Position numbers and translations under genes: made by a program
Shown: positions 25,945 through 34,669 of the stretch, in pieces
Layout of the letters: every line of letters begins with the position of its first letter
Numbering within the stretch: the stretch's first letter is position 1
DNA from: Nonomuraea polychroma
Lineage (GTDB): Bacteria > Actinomycetota > Actinomycetes > Streptosporangiales > Streptosporangiaceae
Assembly: GCF_004011505.1 (NCBI RefSeq)
Contig: NZ_SAUN01000001.1
Location: 2,666,001 to 2,730,000, forward strand
Reading direction: 5' to 3'
DNA: 64,000 nucleotides
The notes under the pieces: model-generated
The model's input: the letters and a program-made list of their open reading frames with translations, nothing else
Databases searched by the model: none
What the model was told of the DNA's origin: nothing

Positions 25945-26832
25945 GTGCGCATCGCTCTCGCCGGGCTCGCCACCAGCCACCCCTACACCGACGCCCGCAC
26001 CCTGGCCCGCCACGCCGAGCTCGTCGTGTGGGAGCAGGATCCGGAGCGGCTGCGGAGGTTCACCGATGAGCATCCGCAGGCGAAGGTGGCCGGCAGCCTG
26101 GAGGAGATGCTGGCGGGCCGGCTCGACGGTGTGGTGCTGACCGTGCCCAACCCCCAGGTGCCGCAGGCGCTGGCCAAGGTGCTGGAGACGGGCGTGGCCT
26201 GCTTCGTGAACAAGCCCGCCGCCGCCGCCCGGGCCCAGTTGGAGCAGCTCGATCGCCTGCCGATCCACGACCGTGTGTTGTCCAGCTCGGTGCTCCGGTT
26301 CGCGCCGGCCTTCGCGGGAGCGCGGGTCGAGCGGGGCGAGGTGCTGGCGGTGCGCGCGACCGTACGGCATGACGTGGGCATCTGGGCGACCGGCTACAAC
26401 GCCTGGCAGGACACACCGGGCCAGGGCGGCGGAACGATGGTCACCATGGGGATCCACGGAGTGGAACTGCTGGTGGCGCTGCTCGGTCCCGACGTACGCC
26501 TGGTGGGGGCGGCGGGGGCGCGGCGGCATTACACGACGCTCCGGTCGGAGGACACCGGAGTGATGGCGTTGCGCTGGGATGACGGCATCACCGGGACGGT
26601 CGAGATCCTTGGTGTCTCCGCGTCCGAGTCCTACAGCGTCACGGTGCATACACGCGACGCCACCGAGACGATCGTGATCGAGGGTGGCGACGATCCGATG
26701 GCAGGTCTCGGGTACGAAGGGACGATCGAGGCGTTCCTCGCGATGGTGGGCGGTGCGCCGAGTCCGGTGCCGTGGGAGGAGACGAGAGCCGTCCTCGATG
26801 TGCTCGTCTCCGCCCGCGAGAAGAGCGCCTGA
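25945..26832 (+). CDS. Gfo/Idh/MocA-family oxidoreductase
   Basis: A 295-residue protein, short for the family. The N-terminal Rossmann fold starts at once (VRIALAGLATSHPYTDA). The usual EKP triad appears as NKP (CFVNKPAAAAR), and the C-terminal domain has GGGTMVTMGIHGVELL with the conserved His. Family enzymes oxidise or reduce sugars and cyclitols with NAD(P). The GTG at 25945 follows GGAGGACAAACC, and earlier in-frame ATGs lack this. It precedes the first operator-controlled promoter by 15 bases and may be the edge gene of the catabolic cluster. Proposed role: oxidation of the imported sugar or sugar acid. Confidence 0.82.
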   Translation: MRIALAGLATSHPYTDARTLARHAELVVWEQDPERLRRFTDEHPQAKVAGSLEEMLAGRLDGVVLTVPNPQVPQALAKVLETGVACFVNKPAAAARAQLEQLDRLPIHDRVLSSSVLRFAPAFAGARVERGEVLAVRATVRHDVGIWATGYNAWQDTPGQGGGTMVTMGIHGVELLVALLGPDVRLVGAAGARRHYTTLRSEDTGVMALRWDDGITGTVEILGVSASESYSVTVHTRDATETIVIEGGDDPMAGLGYEGTIEAFLAMVGGAPSPVPWEETRAVLDVLVSAREKSA

Positions 26833-26846
26833 GCGGCCCCGCCCCG

Positions 26847-26876
26847 TTGACAGGCGAAGTCCGCCAAGGTTACGGT
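26847..26876 (+). promoter_or_regulatory. promoter of the 26909 gene, -10 inside operator
   Basis: TTGACA at 26847-26852 and TACGGT at 26871-26876 are separated by 18 bp. The -10 hexamer lies within the palindrome at 26870-26887, so a bound protein would block RNA polymerase. Confidence 0.6.
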
Positions 26877-26887
26877 CTGGACCGTAA
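26870..26887. promoter_or_regulatory. cluster operator 1 (TTACGGTCTGGACCGTAA)
   Basis: A perfect palindrome with 8-base arms around TG. It is the best match among five related sites in the cluster and overlaps the -10 of the promoter for the epimerase-like gene. Confidence 0.8.
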
Positions 26888-26908
26888 ATCACGGATGGAG
26901 GAGACCGC

Positions 26909-27916
26909 GTGCGGACGACAGCGGAACTCGAGGAGCGGCTGGCACGGCCGAGTCCTGGGCTCGTCGACGATCTGGGCAAGCTCGACGGCGACATCATGAT
27001 CCTGGGCGCCGGCGGCAAGCTCGGTCCGAGCCTCGTGCGCCTGGCCCTCAACGCGACCCGGGGCGAGCGGCGGGTCATCGCGGTGTCCCGCTTCTCCGAG
27101 CCGGGCCTGGCCGCGGCTCTCCAGGACGAAGGCGCCACCGTGGTCGCCGCCGACGTCGCCGACGAGCAGGCGCTGCGCGAGCTGCCGGACGCGCCCAACG
27201 TGGTCTTCCTGGTGGGCGCCAAGTTCGGCACGCAAGGCCGCGAGCACGCCACCTGGTTCACCAACGCCTACCTGCCCGGCCGCGTCGCCGACCGGTTCGC
27301 CGGCAGCAGGATCGCCGCGCTGTCCACCGGGAACGTCTACCCCCTCGTCCCCGTCACCAGCGGCGGCAGCACCGAGGACTCGCCCACCGGACCCGTGGGC
27401 GACTACGCGATGAGCTGCCTGGGCAGGGAGCGCGTCCTGACGCACTTCGCCGAGAAGAACCGCACGCCCATGTCGCTCATCCGCCTCAACTACGCGGTCG
27501 AGCTCCGCTACGGCGTCCTCGTCGACCTCGCCCAGAAGGTGCTCGCCGGAGAGCCCGTAGACCTGACGACGGGCCAGGTGAACGTGGTCTGGCAGGGCTA
27601 CGCCAACGAGGTCGCGCTCCGGTCGCTGCTGCTCGCCGACGTGCCGCCGTACGTGCTCAACGTCACGGGCCCCGAGCTGATCTCGGTCCGGCAGGCGGCG
27701 CGGGCGCTCGGCGCGGCGCTCGGCAAGGAGCCGGTGTTCACCGGCGAGGAGGCGCCGACGGCGCTGCTGTCGAACGCCTCCCGCTGCCACCGCCTGTTCG
27801 GCTACCCCGAGCTGACCCCCGCCGAGCTCATCGAGCACACGGCGCGCTGGGTCGCCGACGGCGGGCCGCTGCTGGGCAAGCCCACCAAGTTCGAACGCCG
27901 CGACGGGCGTTTCTGA
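26909..27916 (+). CDS. NAD-dependent epimerase/dehydratase-like protein with altered active site
   Basis: A 335-residue extended SDR. The cofactor motif GAGGKLG is at residues 33-39 and STGNVYP (139-145) corresponds to the usual Ser/Thr region. The YxxxK pair is Tyr166 in GDYAMSCLGRE, but Cys170 stands where the catalytic Lys should be. Classical epimerase or dehydratase chemistry is therefore uncertain. The GTG start has GGAGGAG just before it. It is first in a two-gene unit with the aldolase-family gene 38 bases downstream and is driven by an operator-controlled promoter. A role in remodelling the sugar before aldol cleavage is inference. Confidence 0.78.
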   Translation: MRTTAELEERLARPSPGLVDDLGKLDGDIMILGAGGKLGPSLVRLALNATRGERRVIAVSRFSEPGLAAALQDEGATVVAADVADEQALRELPDAPNVVFLVGAKFGTQGREHATWFTNAYLPGRVADRFAGSRIAALSTGNVYPLVPVTSGGSTEDSPTGPVGDYAMSCLGRERVLTHFAEKNRTPMSLIRLNYAVELRYGVLVDLAQKVLAGEPVDLTTGQVNVVWQGYANEVALRSLLLADVPPYVLNVTGPELISVRQAARALGAALGKEPVFTGEEAPTALLSNASRCHRLFGYPELTPAELIEHTARWVADGGPLLGKPTKFERRDGRF

Positions 27917-27954
27917 TCCGCGTGCTCACTTCTCACGACAAAGGGGGACCTCAC

Positions 27955-29010
27955 GTGCTCAGCACGGCTCCACAGGCTCAGACGTCTGTGCGCGACCTGT
28001 TCAGGCGCGGCTTGGTGATCCCGGCGCATCCCCTGGCCCTCAGCGAGGACAGGAAGCTGGACGAACGCCGCCAGCGCGCGCTGACGCGCTACTACGTCGA
28101 GGCCGGCGCGGGCGGCCTGGCGGTGGGCGTGCACACCACGCAGTTCGCCATCCACGGCACCGGCCTGCTGGCGCCCGTGCTCGAACTGGCCGCCGGCACG
28201 GCCAGGGAGTCCGACCGCGAGGTGGTGCTGGTGGCCGGTGCGACCGGGTCCACCGAGCAGGCGGTGGCGGAGGCCGAGCTGGCCAGGTCGCTCGGCTATC
28301 ACATGGTGCTGCTCAGCCCGAACCGGGAGCTCGACGAGGACGGGCTGATCGAGCGGGCGCGGGCCGTGGGCGACGTGCTGCCGGTGATCGGCTTCTACCT
28401 GCAGCCCGCGGTGGGCGGGCGCCCGCTGTCGCGCGAGTTCTGGACGAGGCTGGCGTCGATCGAGTCCGTGGTGGGCGTCAAGGTCGCGCCGTTCGACCGA
28501 TACCGCACCCTGGACGTGCTGCACGGCGTCGTACGGGCGGGCCGGGCGGGCGAGGTGGCGCTCTACACGGGCAACGACGACCACATCCTGGCCGATCTCA
28601 TCACCTCGCACCGGGTGGTCGTGGACGGGCGGCAGGTGGAGGTGGAGTTCGTCGGCGGCCTGCTCGGCCAGTGGGCGGTCTGGGTGCGACGGGCGGTGGA
28701 GCTGCTGGAGGAGGCCACGATGGCCCGGGCGGGGGACGACGCGGCGGTACGCCGGCTGCTCGGCCTCGACGGTCACCTCACCGACGCCAACGCGGCCATC
28801 TTCGACTCGGCGAACGGCTTCCGCGGCTGCATCCCCGGCATCCACGAGGTGCTGCGCCGCCAGGGGCTGCTGGCGGGCCGCTGGTGCCTCGACCCGGAGG
28901 AGGAGTTGTCGCCGGGGCAGCTCGCGGAGATCGACCGCATCTGGGCCGCCTACCCGTGGCTTCGTGACGACGACTTCGTGGCCGAGGGGCTGGACCGATG
29001 GCTGGCCTAG
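27955..29010 (+). CDS. dihydrodipicolinate synthase (DapA/NanA)-family aldolase 1
   Basis: A 351-residue TIM-barrel protein. The Schiff-base Lys is probably Lys176 (VVGVKVAPFDRY) and the catalytic Tyr Tyr148 (VIGFYLQPAVGG). The usual GTTGE substrate loop is replaced by GVHTTQFAIHG, so it is not a housekeeping DapA. Family members cleave or condense 2-keto acids with pyruvate; a 2-keto-3-deoxy sugar acid aldolase is plausible. The GTG at 27955 follows AAGGGGG, and I reject an ATG 33 bases upstream. The C-terminal 60 residues (SPGQLAEIDRIWAAYPWLRD) extend past the barrel. It is convergent with the regulator gene at 9 bases. Confidence 0.8.
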   Translation: MLSTAPQAQTSVRDLFRRGLVIPAHPLALSEDRKLDERRQRALTRYYVEAGAGGLAVGVHTTQFAIHGTGLLAPVLELAAGTARESDREVVLVAGATGSTEQAVAEAELARSLGYHMVLLSPNRELDEDGLIERARAVGDVLPVIGFYLQPAVGGRPLSREFWTRLASIESVVGVKVAPFDRYRTLDVLHGVVRAGRAGEVALYTGNDDHILADLITSHRVVVDGRQVEVEFVGGLLGQWAVWVRRAVELLEEATMARAGDDAAVRRLLGLDGHLTDANAAIFDSANGFRGCIPGIHEVLRRQGLLAGRWCLDPEEELSPGQLAEIDRIWAAYPWLRDDDFVAEGLDRWLA

Positions 29011-29019
29011 AGGCGCGGG

Positions 29020-30225
29020 TCAGAGGGTGAGGCGGTAGAGGGTGAGGGGACGGCCGCTGGAGCCGCTGGTCAGGTTGCCGGTACGTTCGGCCAGCCCGGC
29101 GAGCTCCAGCCGGTGCAACATCCGCCGGGCGGTGCGCTGCTGGACGGCGAGCCGTTCGGCGATCTCCCGGGTGGTCAGCGCCTCGCCGCCGGCCGCGTCG
29201 CGGGCCTCCAGCAGCTTCTCCAGGGTCGGCACCGACAGTCCGACGCGCCGCGCGAGCACCGACAGGTTCTGCTCCCCGGACGGCATGCTGACCACCGACT
29301 CCAGCACGATGTCGGTGTCGGCCCGCAAGGACAGCACGGCGGCCACGTCCCCGATGCGCCTGGCCCTGGCCAGCGCCCGGCGGGCCAGGCTCTCGGCCTC
29401 GGCGGCGCTGCGCCCGAGGCCGAAACCCACCCGCGCCACGCTGCTGTGAACGGCCAGCCGCGCCAGCATGGGAAGCCCGGTGAAGCCGCCGGTGGCGTCG
29501 AAGAGCGGGCCGCGGGTGGTCACCAGCAGGTGCGTGCCGCCGCGGAAGGCGGCCAGCGTGCCGCCCAGAGCGGCGGCCTCGCGCAGCAGGCCTTCGTCGC
29601 CGTCCACCTCCACCAGGCCGAGCGCGATCTGCGCGTCCTCCTGAGCCTGGCCTTCGGCGGTCAGCAGGAGCTGGCGCAGCGCCACCCGGACCGAGTGCTC
29701 CGACGGCGCCAGGCGCAGCACGTGCATCTCGCCGCGCAGCGCCTCGTGCACCGAGCTCAGGCAGGTGATCACCGGGTGGTCCGGGTCGCGGCGGTGGAAG
29801 GAGACGATCTTCTTGGAGGTCGTCTCCGGACGGTAGCCGAGCGTACGCAGGCGGTCGGTGGGCAGCCCGGCCTCCACGAACGTGGCCGTGACGTCGGCGG
29901 GGGAGATGGTGTCGATCGACAGCCGCGTGATGTCGTGGCCCTCGCGCTGAAGCCGCACCAGGGCGCTGAGCAGGGTCGCGCCCGAGTAGTCGACGAACAC
30001 GGCGGGGCGGGTGAGCACGTCGGCGCCGCGGGCCAGCATGTACGGCACGATGCCGGTGAACAGCCAGCCCTCGACCGCGCCGGCATGGGCCTCGACGATG
30101 GCCGGAGCCTGCGACTCGTGGTCGTAGTCGAGCCGGAGCGTGCTCACGCCGGGCTGCTCCTCGCAGGTGGCGGCGACGTCGTCGACCAGATCGTGCGGGC
30201 CGACGACTCCGATGACGATACCCAC
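29020..30225 (-). CDS. cluster transcriptional regulator of unusual architecture
   Basis: A 401-residue protein. Residues 1-185 read as a receptor-like alpha/beta domain (VGIVIGVVGPHDLVDD at the start, ending near VITCLSSVHEALRG). Residues 190-310 include LGLVEVDGDEGLLREAAALG and VGFGLGRSAAEAESLARRAL, which resemble a degenerate GGDEF/cyclase-like fold. The C-terminal 90 residues hold winged helix-turn-helix motifs (LSVLARRVGLSVPTLEKLLE and TTREIAERLAVQQRTARRML). The GTG at 30225 is preceded by AAGGAGG. Operator 2 lies 21 bp upstream. I infer it is the regulator that binds all five palindromes and senses a pathway ligand. I cannot assign it to a named family. Confidence 0.72.
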   Translation of the reverse strand: MGIVIGVVGPHDLVDDVAATCEEQPGVSTLRLDYDHESQAPAIVEAHAGAVEGWLFTGIVPYMLARGADVLTRPAVFVDYSGATLLSALVRLQREGHDITRLSIDTISPADVTATFVEAGLPTDRLRTLGYRPETTSKKIVSFHRRDPDHPVITCLSSVHEALRGEMHVLRLAPSEHSVRVALRQLLLTAEGQAQEDAQIALGLVEVDGDEGLLREAAALGGTLAAFRGGTHLLVTTRGPLFDATGGFTGLPMLARLAVHSSVARVGFGLGRSAAEAESLARRALARARRIGDVAAVLSLRADTDIVLESVVSMPSGEQNLSVLARRVGLSVPTLEKLLEARDAAGGEALTTREIAERLAVQQRTARRMLHRLELAGLAERTGNLTSGSSGRPLTLYRLTL

Positions 30226-30245
30226 CCGCGCCTCCTTCCCCATTT

Positions 30246-30263
30246 TTACGGTCTAGACCGAAA
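30246..30263. promoter_or_regulatory. cluster operator 2 (TTACGGTCTAGACCGAAA)
   Basis: A palindrome with one arm mismatch, placed between the divergent regulator and aminotransferase genes. It is 21 bp from the regulator start and 10 bp from the aminotransferase start, allowing autoregulation. Confidence 0.75.
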
Positions 30264-30272
30264 GGCTATCTG

Positions 30273-31481
30273 GTGACCCTGCACTTTCCCAACATGGCCG
30301 AACCCGCAGGCCGCACGCTCGGCGACGAGGAGGTGGCGGCGCTGGACCGGGTCATCCGCTCCGGCATGCTCAACTCCGTGTGGGGGACCGAGGCGCGGGC
30401 GCTCGAACGCGAGGTCGCGGAGCTTTACGGCTCCCGCCACGCGATCGCGTGCTCGTCCGGCACCGCGGCCCTCCACCTGTCGGTCGTGGCGGCGGCGCCG
30501 GATCCCGGTGACGAGATCATCACGACGCCGATCACGGACTTCGGGACCGTGGCCCCCATCTTGGCGCAGAACGCCGTTCCTGTCTTCGCCGACGTCGACC
30601 CGTCCGACGGAAACCTCGATCCGGACGCCGTGGCCGCGCTCATCGGGCCGCGCACCCGCGCGATCATGGCGGTGCACCTGTTCGGCGCGCCCGCCCGGAT
30701 CGGCGAGCTGCGCGCCCTGGCGGACGCGCACGGTCTCACGCTCATCGAGGACTGCGCCCAGGCCTGGCTGACAGAGTTGCCCGGCGGCCGGTACGCGGGC
30801 ACGGCCGGCCACGTGGGGACCTTGAGCCTGCAGCAGTGGAAGCACATCACCTGCGGCGACGGCGGGCTGACCATCACGAGCGACGACGAACTGGCCAGGC
30901 GCATGCGGCTGTTCACGGACAAGGGATGGGACCGGGCCGCGGGCCGCTCCCACGAGAGCCTGGGCCTGAACTACCGGATGACCGAGCTGCAGGCGGCGGT
31001 GGCCAGGGCCCAGCTCGCGAAACTGCCGGGGATCGTGGAGTCCAGGCGCCGCACCGCCGTGGAGCTCACCGAGGCGCTGCGCAGGATGGGCCGAAGTGAC
31101 GGGGTCACGATGTGGCTGGCCCGGCCGGACGGATCCGAGGCCGAGATCGGGCTGCCCCGGCCGGACGGGCACGCCTGGTGGTTGTTCCCGCTCGTGCTGC
31201 CCGGGGGCGGCGCGCCCGAGCTGGCGGCGCACCTGAGCGCGGCCGGGATCCCGGCGCGGCCCGGTTATCTGAAGGAGCCCCTCAACCAGGCCCCGCTGTG
31301 GGGGCGGCCCGTGTACGGCGCCTCCCGCTATCCCCTGGAGGGCTACCGTCCCGCCCCTTGTCCGGAGGCCGAACGCCTGGTGGGCAGCACGCTCCTGATC
31401 ATCGACTGGAACGAGCACTACACGTCCGAGCACGTCAAGGTCATCGCCGACGCCATCGCGAACTATCCCGCCAGAGCGTAG
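30273..31481 (+). CDS. DegT/DnrJ/EryC1/StrS-family PLP aminotransferase 1
   Basis: A 402-residue fold-type I PLP enzyme. Lys190 in LQQWKHITCGDGG is the expected aldimine Lys, Asp160 in LIEDCAQAW contacts the pyridine nitrogen, and ACSSGTAALHLS (residues 59-70) binds phosphate. The family transaminates keto-sugars and cyclitol ketones. The GTG start lies only 10 bp past operator 2, with a weak AAAGG site inside the operator flank. It leads the plus-strand unit that continues with the ABC transporter. In a catabolic cluster it may remove or add an amino group on a sugar; this is inference. Confidence 0.87.
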   Translation: MTLHFPNMAEPAGRTLGDEEVAALDRVIRSGMLNSVWGTEARALEREVAELYGSRHAIACSSGTAALHLSVVAAAPDPGDEIITTPITDFGTVAPILAQNAVPVFADVDPSDGNLDPDAVAALIGPRTRAIMAVHLFGAPARIGELRALADAHGLTLIEDCAQAWLTELPGGRYAGTAGHVGTLSLQQWKHITCGDGGLTITSDDELARRMRLFTDKGWDRAAGRSHESLGLNYRMTELQAAVARAQLAKLPGIVESRRRTAVELTEALRRMGRSDGVTMWLARPDGSEAEIGLPRPDGHAWWLFPLVLPGGGAPELAAHLSAAGIPARPGYLKEPLNQAPLWGRPVYGASRYPLEGYRPAPCPEAERLVGSTLLIIDWNEHYTSEHVKVIADAIANYPARA

Positions 31482-31501
31482 TTACGTTCATGTATCAGGC
31501 A

Positions 31502-31546
31502 TTGACCGGACCCACCCCGATCACTAGGTTTCGGTCAGGACCGGTA
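31502..31546 (+). promoter_or_regulatory. transporter promoter with cluster operator 3
   Basis: TTGACC (31502-31507) and TAGGTT (31525-31530) are 17 bp apart. The palindrome TTTCGGTCAGGACCGGTA at 31529-31546 overlaps the end of the -10. Its core CGGTC-AG-GACCG is perfect, and 14 of 18 positions match the cluster consensus, making it the weakest of the five sites. Confidence 0.55.
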
Positions 31547-31567
31547 TTCAGGAAAGGAAGGCCGCCG

Positions 31568-32815
31568 ATGAGAAACGTAGCGGCAGCCGGCATCGCGGCC
31601 GCCCTGAGCGTCGTGATCGCCGGATGCGGATCCGGTGGCTCGGGCTCGGACAAGAGCACGCTGACCCTCTGGATGTACCCCGTGATCGCCGACCAGGCCA
31701 AGCACAAGGCCTTCTGGGACAAGGTCGAGAAGGACTTCGAGGCCAAGAACCCCGCGATCGACGTCAAGATCGACCAGCAGCCCTGGGACGGCCGCCAGGA
31801 GAAGATCACCACGGCACTGGCCTCCAGGAAGGGCTTCGACCTGGTCGTGCTCGGCCCGGACCAGATCCCGCAGTACGCCCAGCAGGGCACACTGGAGCCC
31901 GTGGACGACGTGATCGCCGCCGACAAGGCCGCCTACCTGCCCAACGCGCTCACCGCGCTGACGGTGAGCGGCAAGCTCTACGGCGTCCCCATCTACCAGA
32001 CGATCACGGCCCCCATCTACAACAAGAAGCTCTTCGCCGACGCGGGCGTCACCAAGGTGCCGGAGACGCTGGCCGAGCTGAAGGAGGCCGCACCCAAGCT
32101 GGCCGCCAAGAAGGTGGCCATCCTCGACTACCCCGGCAAGCCCGAGGTCTCGCTCAACCAGAGCTTCTACCCCATCCTGTGGGCCAACGGCGGCTCGGTG
32201 TTCTCGCCCGACGGCAAGAGCGTGACCGTCAACAGCCAGCAGGGCATCGACAGCCTGCAGTTCCTGCTCGACCTGAAGGCGGTCGGCGGCCTGCCCGAGA
32301 ACACCGCCAGCAAGAGCAACGACGTCGAGGGCGGCGCGCTCGCCGCCGGCAAGACCGCGATGTACCACGCGGCCACGGCACTCAACGCCGAGCAGCTCGG
32401 CGCCGCCATCGGCGCCGAGAACGTGGGCATCGGCCTGCCGCTGGAAGGCACCAAGCGGGTCGCGTTCGGCATCCCCGGCGGCCTCGTCCTGGCCAAGCAC
32501 TCCGAGAGCAAGGACGCGGCCAAGAAGTTCGCCGCCTACGTCGCCTCTCCCGAGGTGGCCGGGCCGCTGGCCAAGGAGTCCGGCTTCTTCTCCGCGCGGA
32601 CCGACGTGACGATCCCCGACCAGTCGGCGACCTCCAAGGAGTTCGCCAAGTCGCTGCAGTACGCCTTCCCCGGCGACGCCCACCCCAAGGCCCGTCAGGT
32701 CATGGCGATGATCTCGGCCCACATCCAGGCGGCGCTGATCGGCAAGGAGGACGCCAAGACAGCACTGGACGCCGCCGCCAAGGAGGGCAACGAGCTGCTG
32801 GCCACCGGCGGCTGA
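31568..32815 (+). CDS. ABC transporter sugar-binding lipoprotein
   Basis: A 415-residue extracytoplasmic solute-binding protein of the family-1 (carbohydrate) type. The N-terminal signal ends in the lipobox VVIAGCGSGG, so Cys19 or its neighbour is lipidated. The mature part begins STLTLWMYPVIADQ and contains the family blocks GKLYGVPIYQTITAPIYNKK and YPILWANGG. The ATG at 31568 follows GGAAAGGAAGG. Two permease genes follow, but no ATPase is encoded here, so a shared MsiK-like ATPase encoded elsewhere probably energises uptake, as in many actinomycete sugar systems. A stable hairpin follows the gene. Confidence 0.9.
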   Translation: MRNVAAAGIAAALSVVIAGCGSGGSGSDKSTLTLWMYPVIADQAKHKAFWDKVEKDFEAKNPAIDVKIDQQPWDGRQEKITTALASRKGFDLVVLGPDQIPQYAQQGTLEPVDDVIAADKAAYLPNALTALTVSGKLYGVPIYQTITAPIYNKKLFADAGVTKVPETLAELKEAAPKLAAKKVAILDYPGKPEVSLNQSFYPILWANGGSVFSPDGKSVTVNSQQGIDSLQFLLDLKAVGGLPENTASKSNDVEGGALAAGKTAMYHAATALNAEQLGAAIGAENVGIGLPLEGTKRVAFGIPGGLVLAKHSESKDAAKKFAAYVASPEVAGPLAKESGFFSARTDVTIPDQSATSKEFAKSLQYAFPGDAHPKARQVMAMISAHIQAALIGKEDAKTALDAAAKEGNELLATGG

Positions 32816-32822
32816 CACGATC

Positions 32823-32846
32823 CGGGCCTCCTCCAGGGGAGGCCCG
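32823..32846 (+). terminator. intra-operon hairpin after the binding-protein gene
   Basis: A 9-bp stem (CGGGCCTCC with GGAGGCCCG), followed by TCTTCT, lies between the binding-protein and permease genes. Such hairpins often give excess binding protein by attenuation or 3'-end protection. Confidence 0.65.
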
Positions 32847-32871
32847 TCTTCTCGGAAAGGTGTGAGACCCG

Positions 32872-33738
32872 GTGCGCCATCGCCTGCGTGATCCGGTCAC
32901 GGGACTGCTGTTCGTCCTCCCGATGCTCGTGCTGTTCCTGATCTTCAGGATCTTCCCCACACTCGGGGCGGCGGGCATGAGCCTGACGAACTGGAACATC
33001 GGCGGAGAGTGGAGCTTCATCGGCGCCGACAACTACACGCGGCTCGTGAACGACCCGAACTTCTGGTCCAGCCTGCGGGCCACGATGGTGTACACCGTCA
33101 TCTACGTGCCGCTGGTCATGGCCGTCTCGCTCGGCACGGCGCTGCTGCTCAACTCGATCGTCTTCCTGCGCGGGCTGTTCCGCGGCATGCTCTTCCTGCC
33201 GTACGTGACCAGCTTCGTGTTCGCCGGCATCATCTGGCGCTGGATCTACGAGTTCGACGGCCTGATCAACGGCGTGCTGGCCAAGCTCGACCTGGGGCCC
33301 GTCGCCTTCATGGAACGGGCGGAGCTGGTGCTGCCCGCCCTGGCCCTCGTCTCCTGCTGGAAAGGCTTCGGCTACTCGATGCTGATCCTGCTGGCCGGGC
33401 TGAAGGCCATCCCCGGCTCGTACCTGGAGGCCGCCAAGGTCGACGGCGCCGGCCCCTGGCAGCGCTTCCGCGGCATCACGCTGCCCCTGCTCAAGCCCGC
33501 GCTCTTCTTCGTGCTGGTGATCGAGACGATCGCCTCCTTCCAGGTCTTCGACACGATCTACGTGATGACCGGCGGCGGGCCCGCCAAGGCCAGTTACACG
33601 CTCATCTACGGCATCTTCGAACGCGGCTTCAGGTTCTGGGAGTTCGGCTACGCGGCCACGTGGGGGATGGTGCTCTTCGCCGTCGTGCTGGTCGTCTCGC
33701 TGATCCAGCGCCGCTTCGTCGGCAAGGAGAACACCTGA
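32872..33738 (+). CDS. ABC sugar transporter permease (MalF-like)
   Basis: A 288-residue membrane protein with six predicted helices and the EAA loop YLEAAKVDGAGPWQRFRGIT near residue 185, which docks to the ATPase. It begins with a short basic N-terminus (MRHRLRDPVTG) and lacks the long periplasmic loop of MalF proper, as is normal for actinomycete sugar permeases. The GTG start follows AAAGG at 9-10 bases. The stop overlaps the next permease start in TGATG. Confidence 0.92.
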   Translation: MRHRLRDPVTGLLFVLPMLVLFLIFRIFPTLGAAGMSLTNWNIGGEWSFIGADNYTRLVNDPNFWSSLRATMVYTVIYVPLVMAVSLGTALLLNSIVFLRGLFRGMLFLPYVTSFVFAGIIWRWIYEFDGLINGVLAKLDLGPVAFMERAELVLPALALVSCWKGFGYSMLILLAGLKAIPGSYLEAAKVDGAGPWQRFRGITLPLLKPALFFVLVIETIASFQVFDTIYVMTGGGPAKASYTLIYGIFERGFRFWEFGYAATWGMVLFAVVLVVSLIQRRFVGKENT

Positions 33739-34601
33739 TGACGATGACGGCCACGCGCCCGGCCGCCACCCGGGTCCGGCAGGGCGCCACCCCCCGCCGG
33801 CACGGCACGAGGTGGGCGCTCTACGCGCTGCTCGCGGTCATGTCGCTGCTGACCCTGGGCCCGTTCATCGCCATGGTGATCGTGGCGCTCTCGCCCAGGG
33901 GCGAGCCGACCGTGCCCGTCCAGTGGCCGGACTCGCTCACCTTCGACAACATCATGCAGGTCCTGAACGCCTCCGGGTTCGTCGAGTGGACGCTCAACTC
34001 GCTGATCTACTCGGCCGTCTCCGTGGTGATCATCCTGCTCACCGCGTCGATGGCCGGCTACGCGTTCGCCAAGAAACGGTTTCCCGGACGGGACACCATG
34101 TTGTGGACGTTCCTCGCCACGATGATGGTGCCGTTCCAGGCGACGCTCATCCCGCTGTACGTGCTCGTGTCCGACTTCGGCGGCGCCGACACCTTCTGGG
34201 GGCTGATCGTTCCGACGCTGGCCAACTCGCAGGCGGTCTTCCTCATGCGCCAGTTCATCCTGGGCCTGCCGGACGAGCTGTTCGACGCCGCCAAGGTGGA
34301 CGGCGCCTCGGAGCTGCGCGTCTACTGGACGATCGTGGTGCCGCTGACCAAGCCGATCCTGGCCACGTTGGGGGTGTTCGTCTTCCTGTGGCACTGGAAC
34401 GACTTCCTGTGGCCTCTGGTGATCTCGCAGAGCGACGCCACGCGGACGCTGACCGTGGGGCTGACGGTGCTCAAGACGGAGGAGCTGCAGTGGTCGATGC
34501 TGATGTCCTCCGCGGCGATCTCGGCGGTGCCGTGTCTGCTGGTGTTCTTCCTGCTGCAGCGTTATCTGGTCAACAGCATCGCGATGACCGGCCTGAAGTG
34601 A
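33738..34601 (+). CDS. ABC sugar transporter permease (MalG-like)
   Basis: A 287-residue membrane protein with six helices and an EAA loop (LFDAAKVDGASELRVYWTIV, about residue 190). The N-terminal 30 residues are basic and cytoplasmic. The ATG overlaps the previous stop by one base, indicating translational coupling. It pairs with the MalF-like permease to form the channel for the substrate bound by the 31568 lipoprotein. About 70 bases separate it from the second aldolase-family gene. Confidence 0.92.
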   Translation: MTMTATRPAATRVRQGATPRRHGTRWALYALLAVMSLLTLGPFIAMVIVALSPRGEPTVPVQWPDSLTFDNIMQVLNASGFVEWTLNSLIYSAVSVVIILLTASMAGYAFAKKRFPGRDTMLWTFLATMMVPFQATLIPLYVLVSDFGGADTFWGLIVPTLANSQAVFLMRQFILGLPDELFDAAKVDGASELRVYWTIVVPLTKPILATLGVFVFLWHWNDFLWPLVISQSDATRTLTVGLTVLKTEELQWSMLMSSAAISAVPCLLVFFLLQRYLVNSIAMTGLK

Positions 34602-34669
34602 CCGGCTCCCGGCCCCGGAGCTGAACGGCTTACGCTTGTCGCCCGGAATGTCCGGTGAGGGGAGCCATG

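Noticed and set aside
31112-31567. Extension of the ABC binding-protein gene upstream
   Set aside because: The extension overlaps the aminotransferase gene; the ATG at 31568 gives a proper lipoprotein signal.
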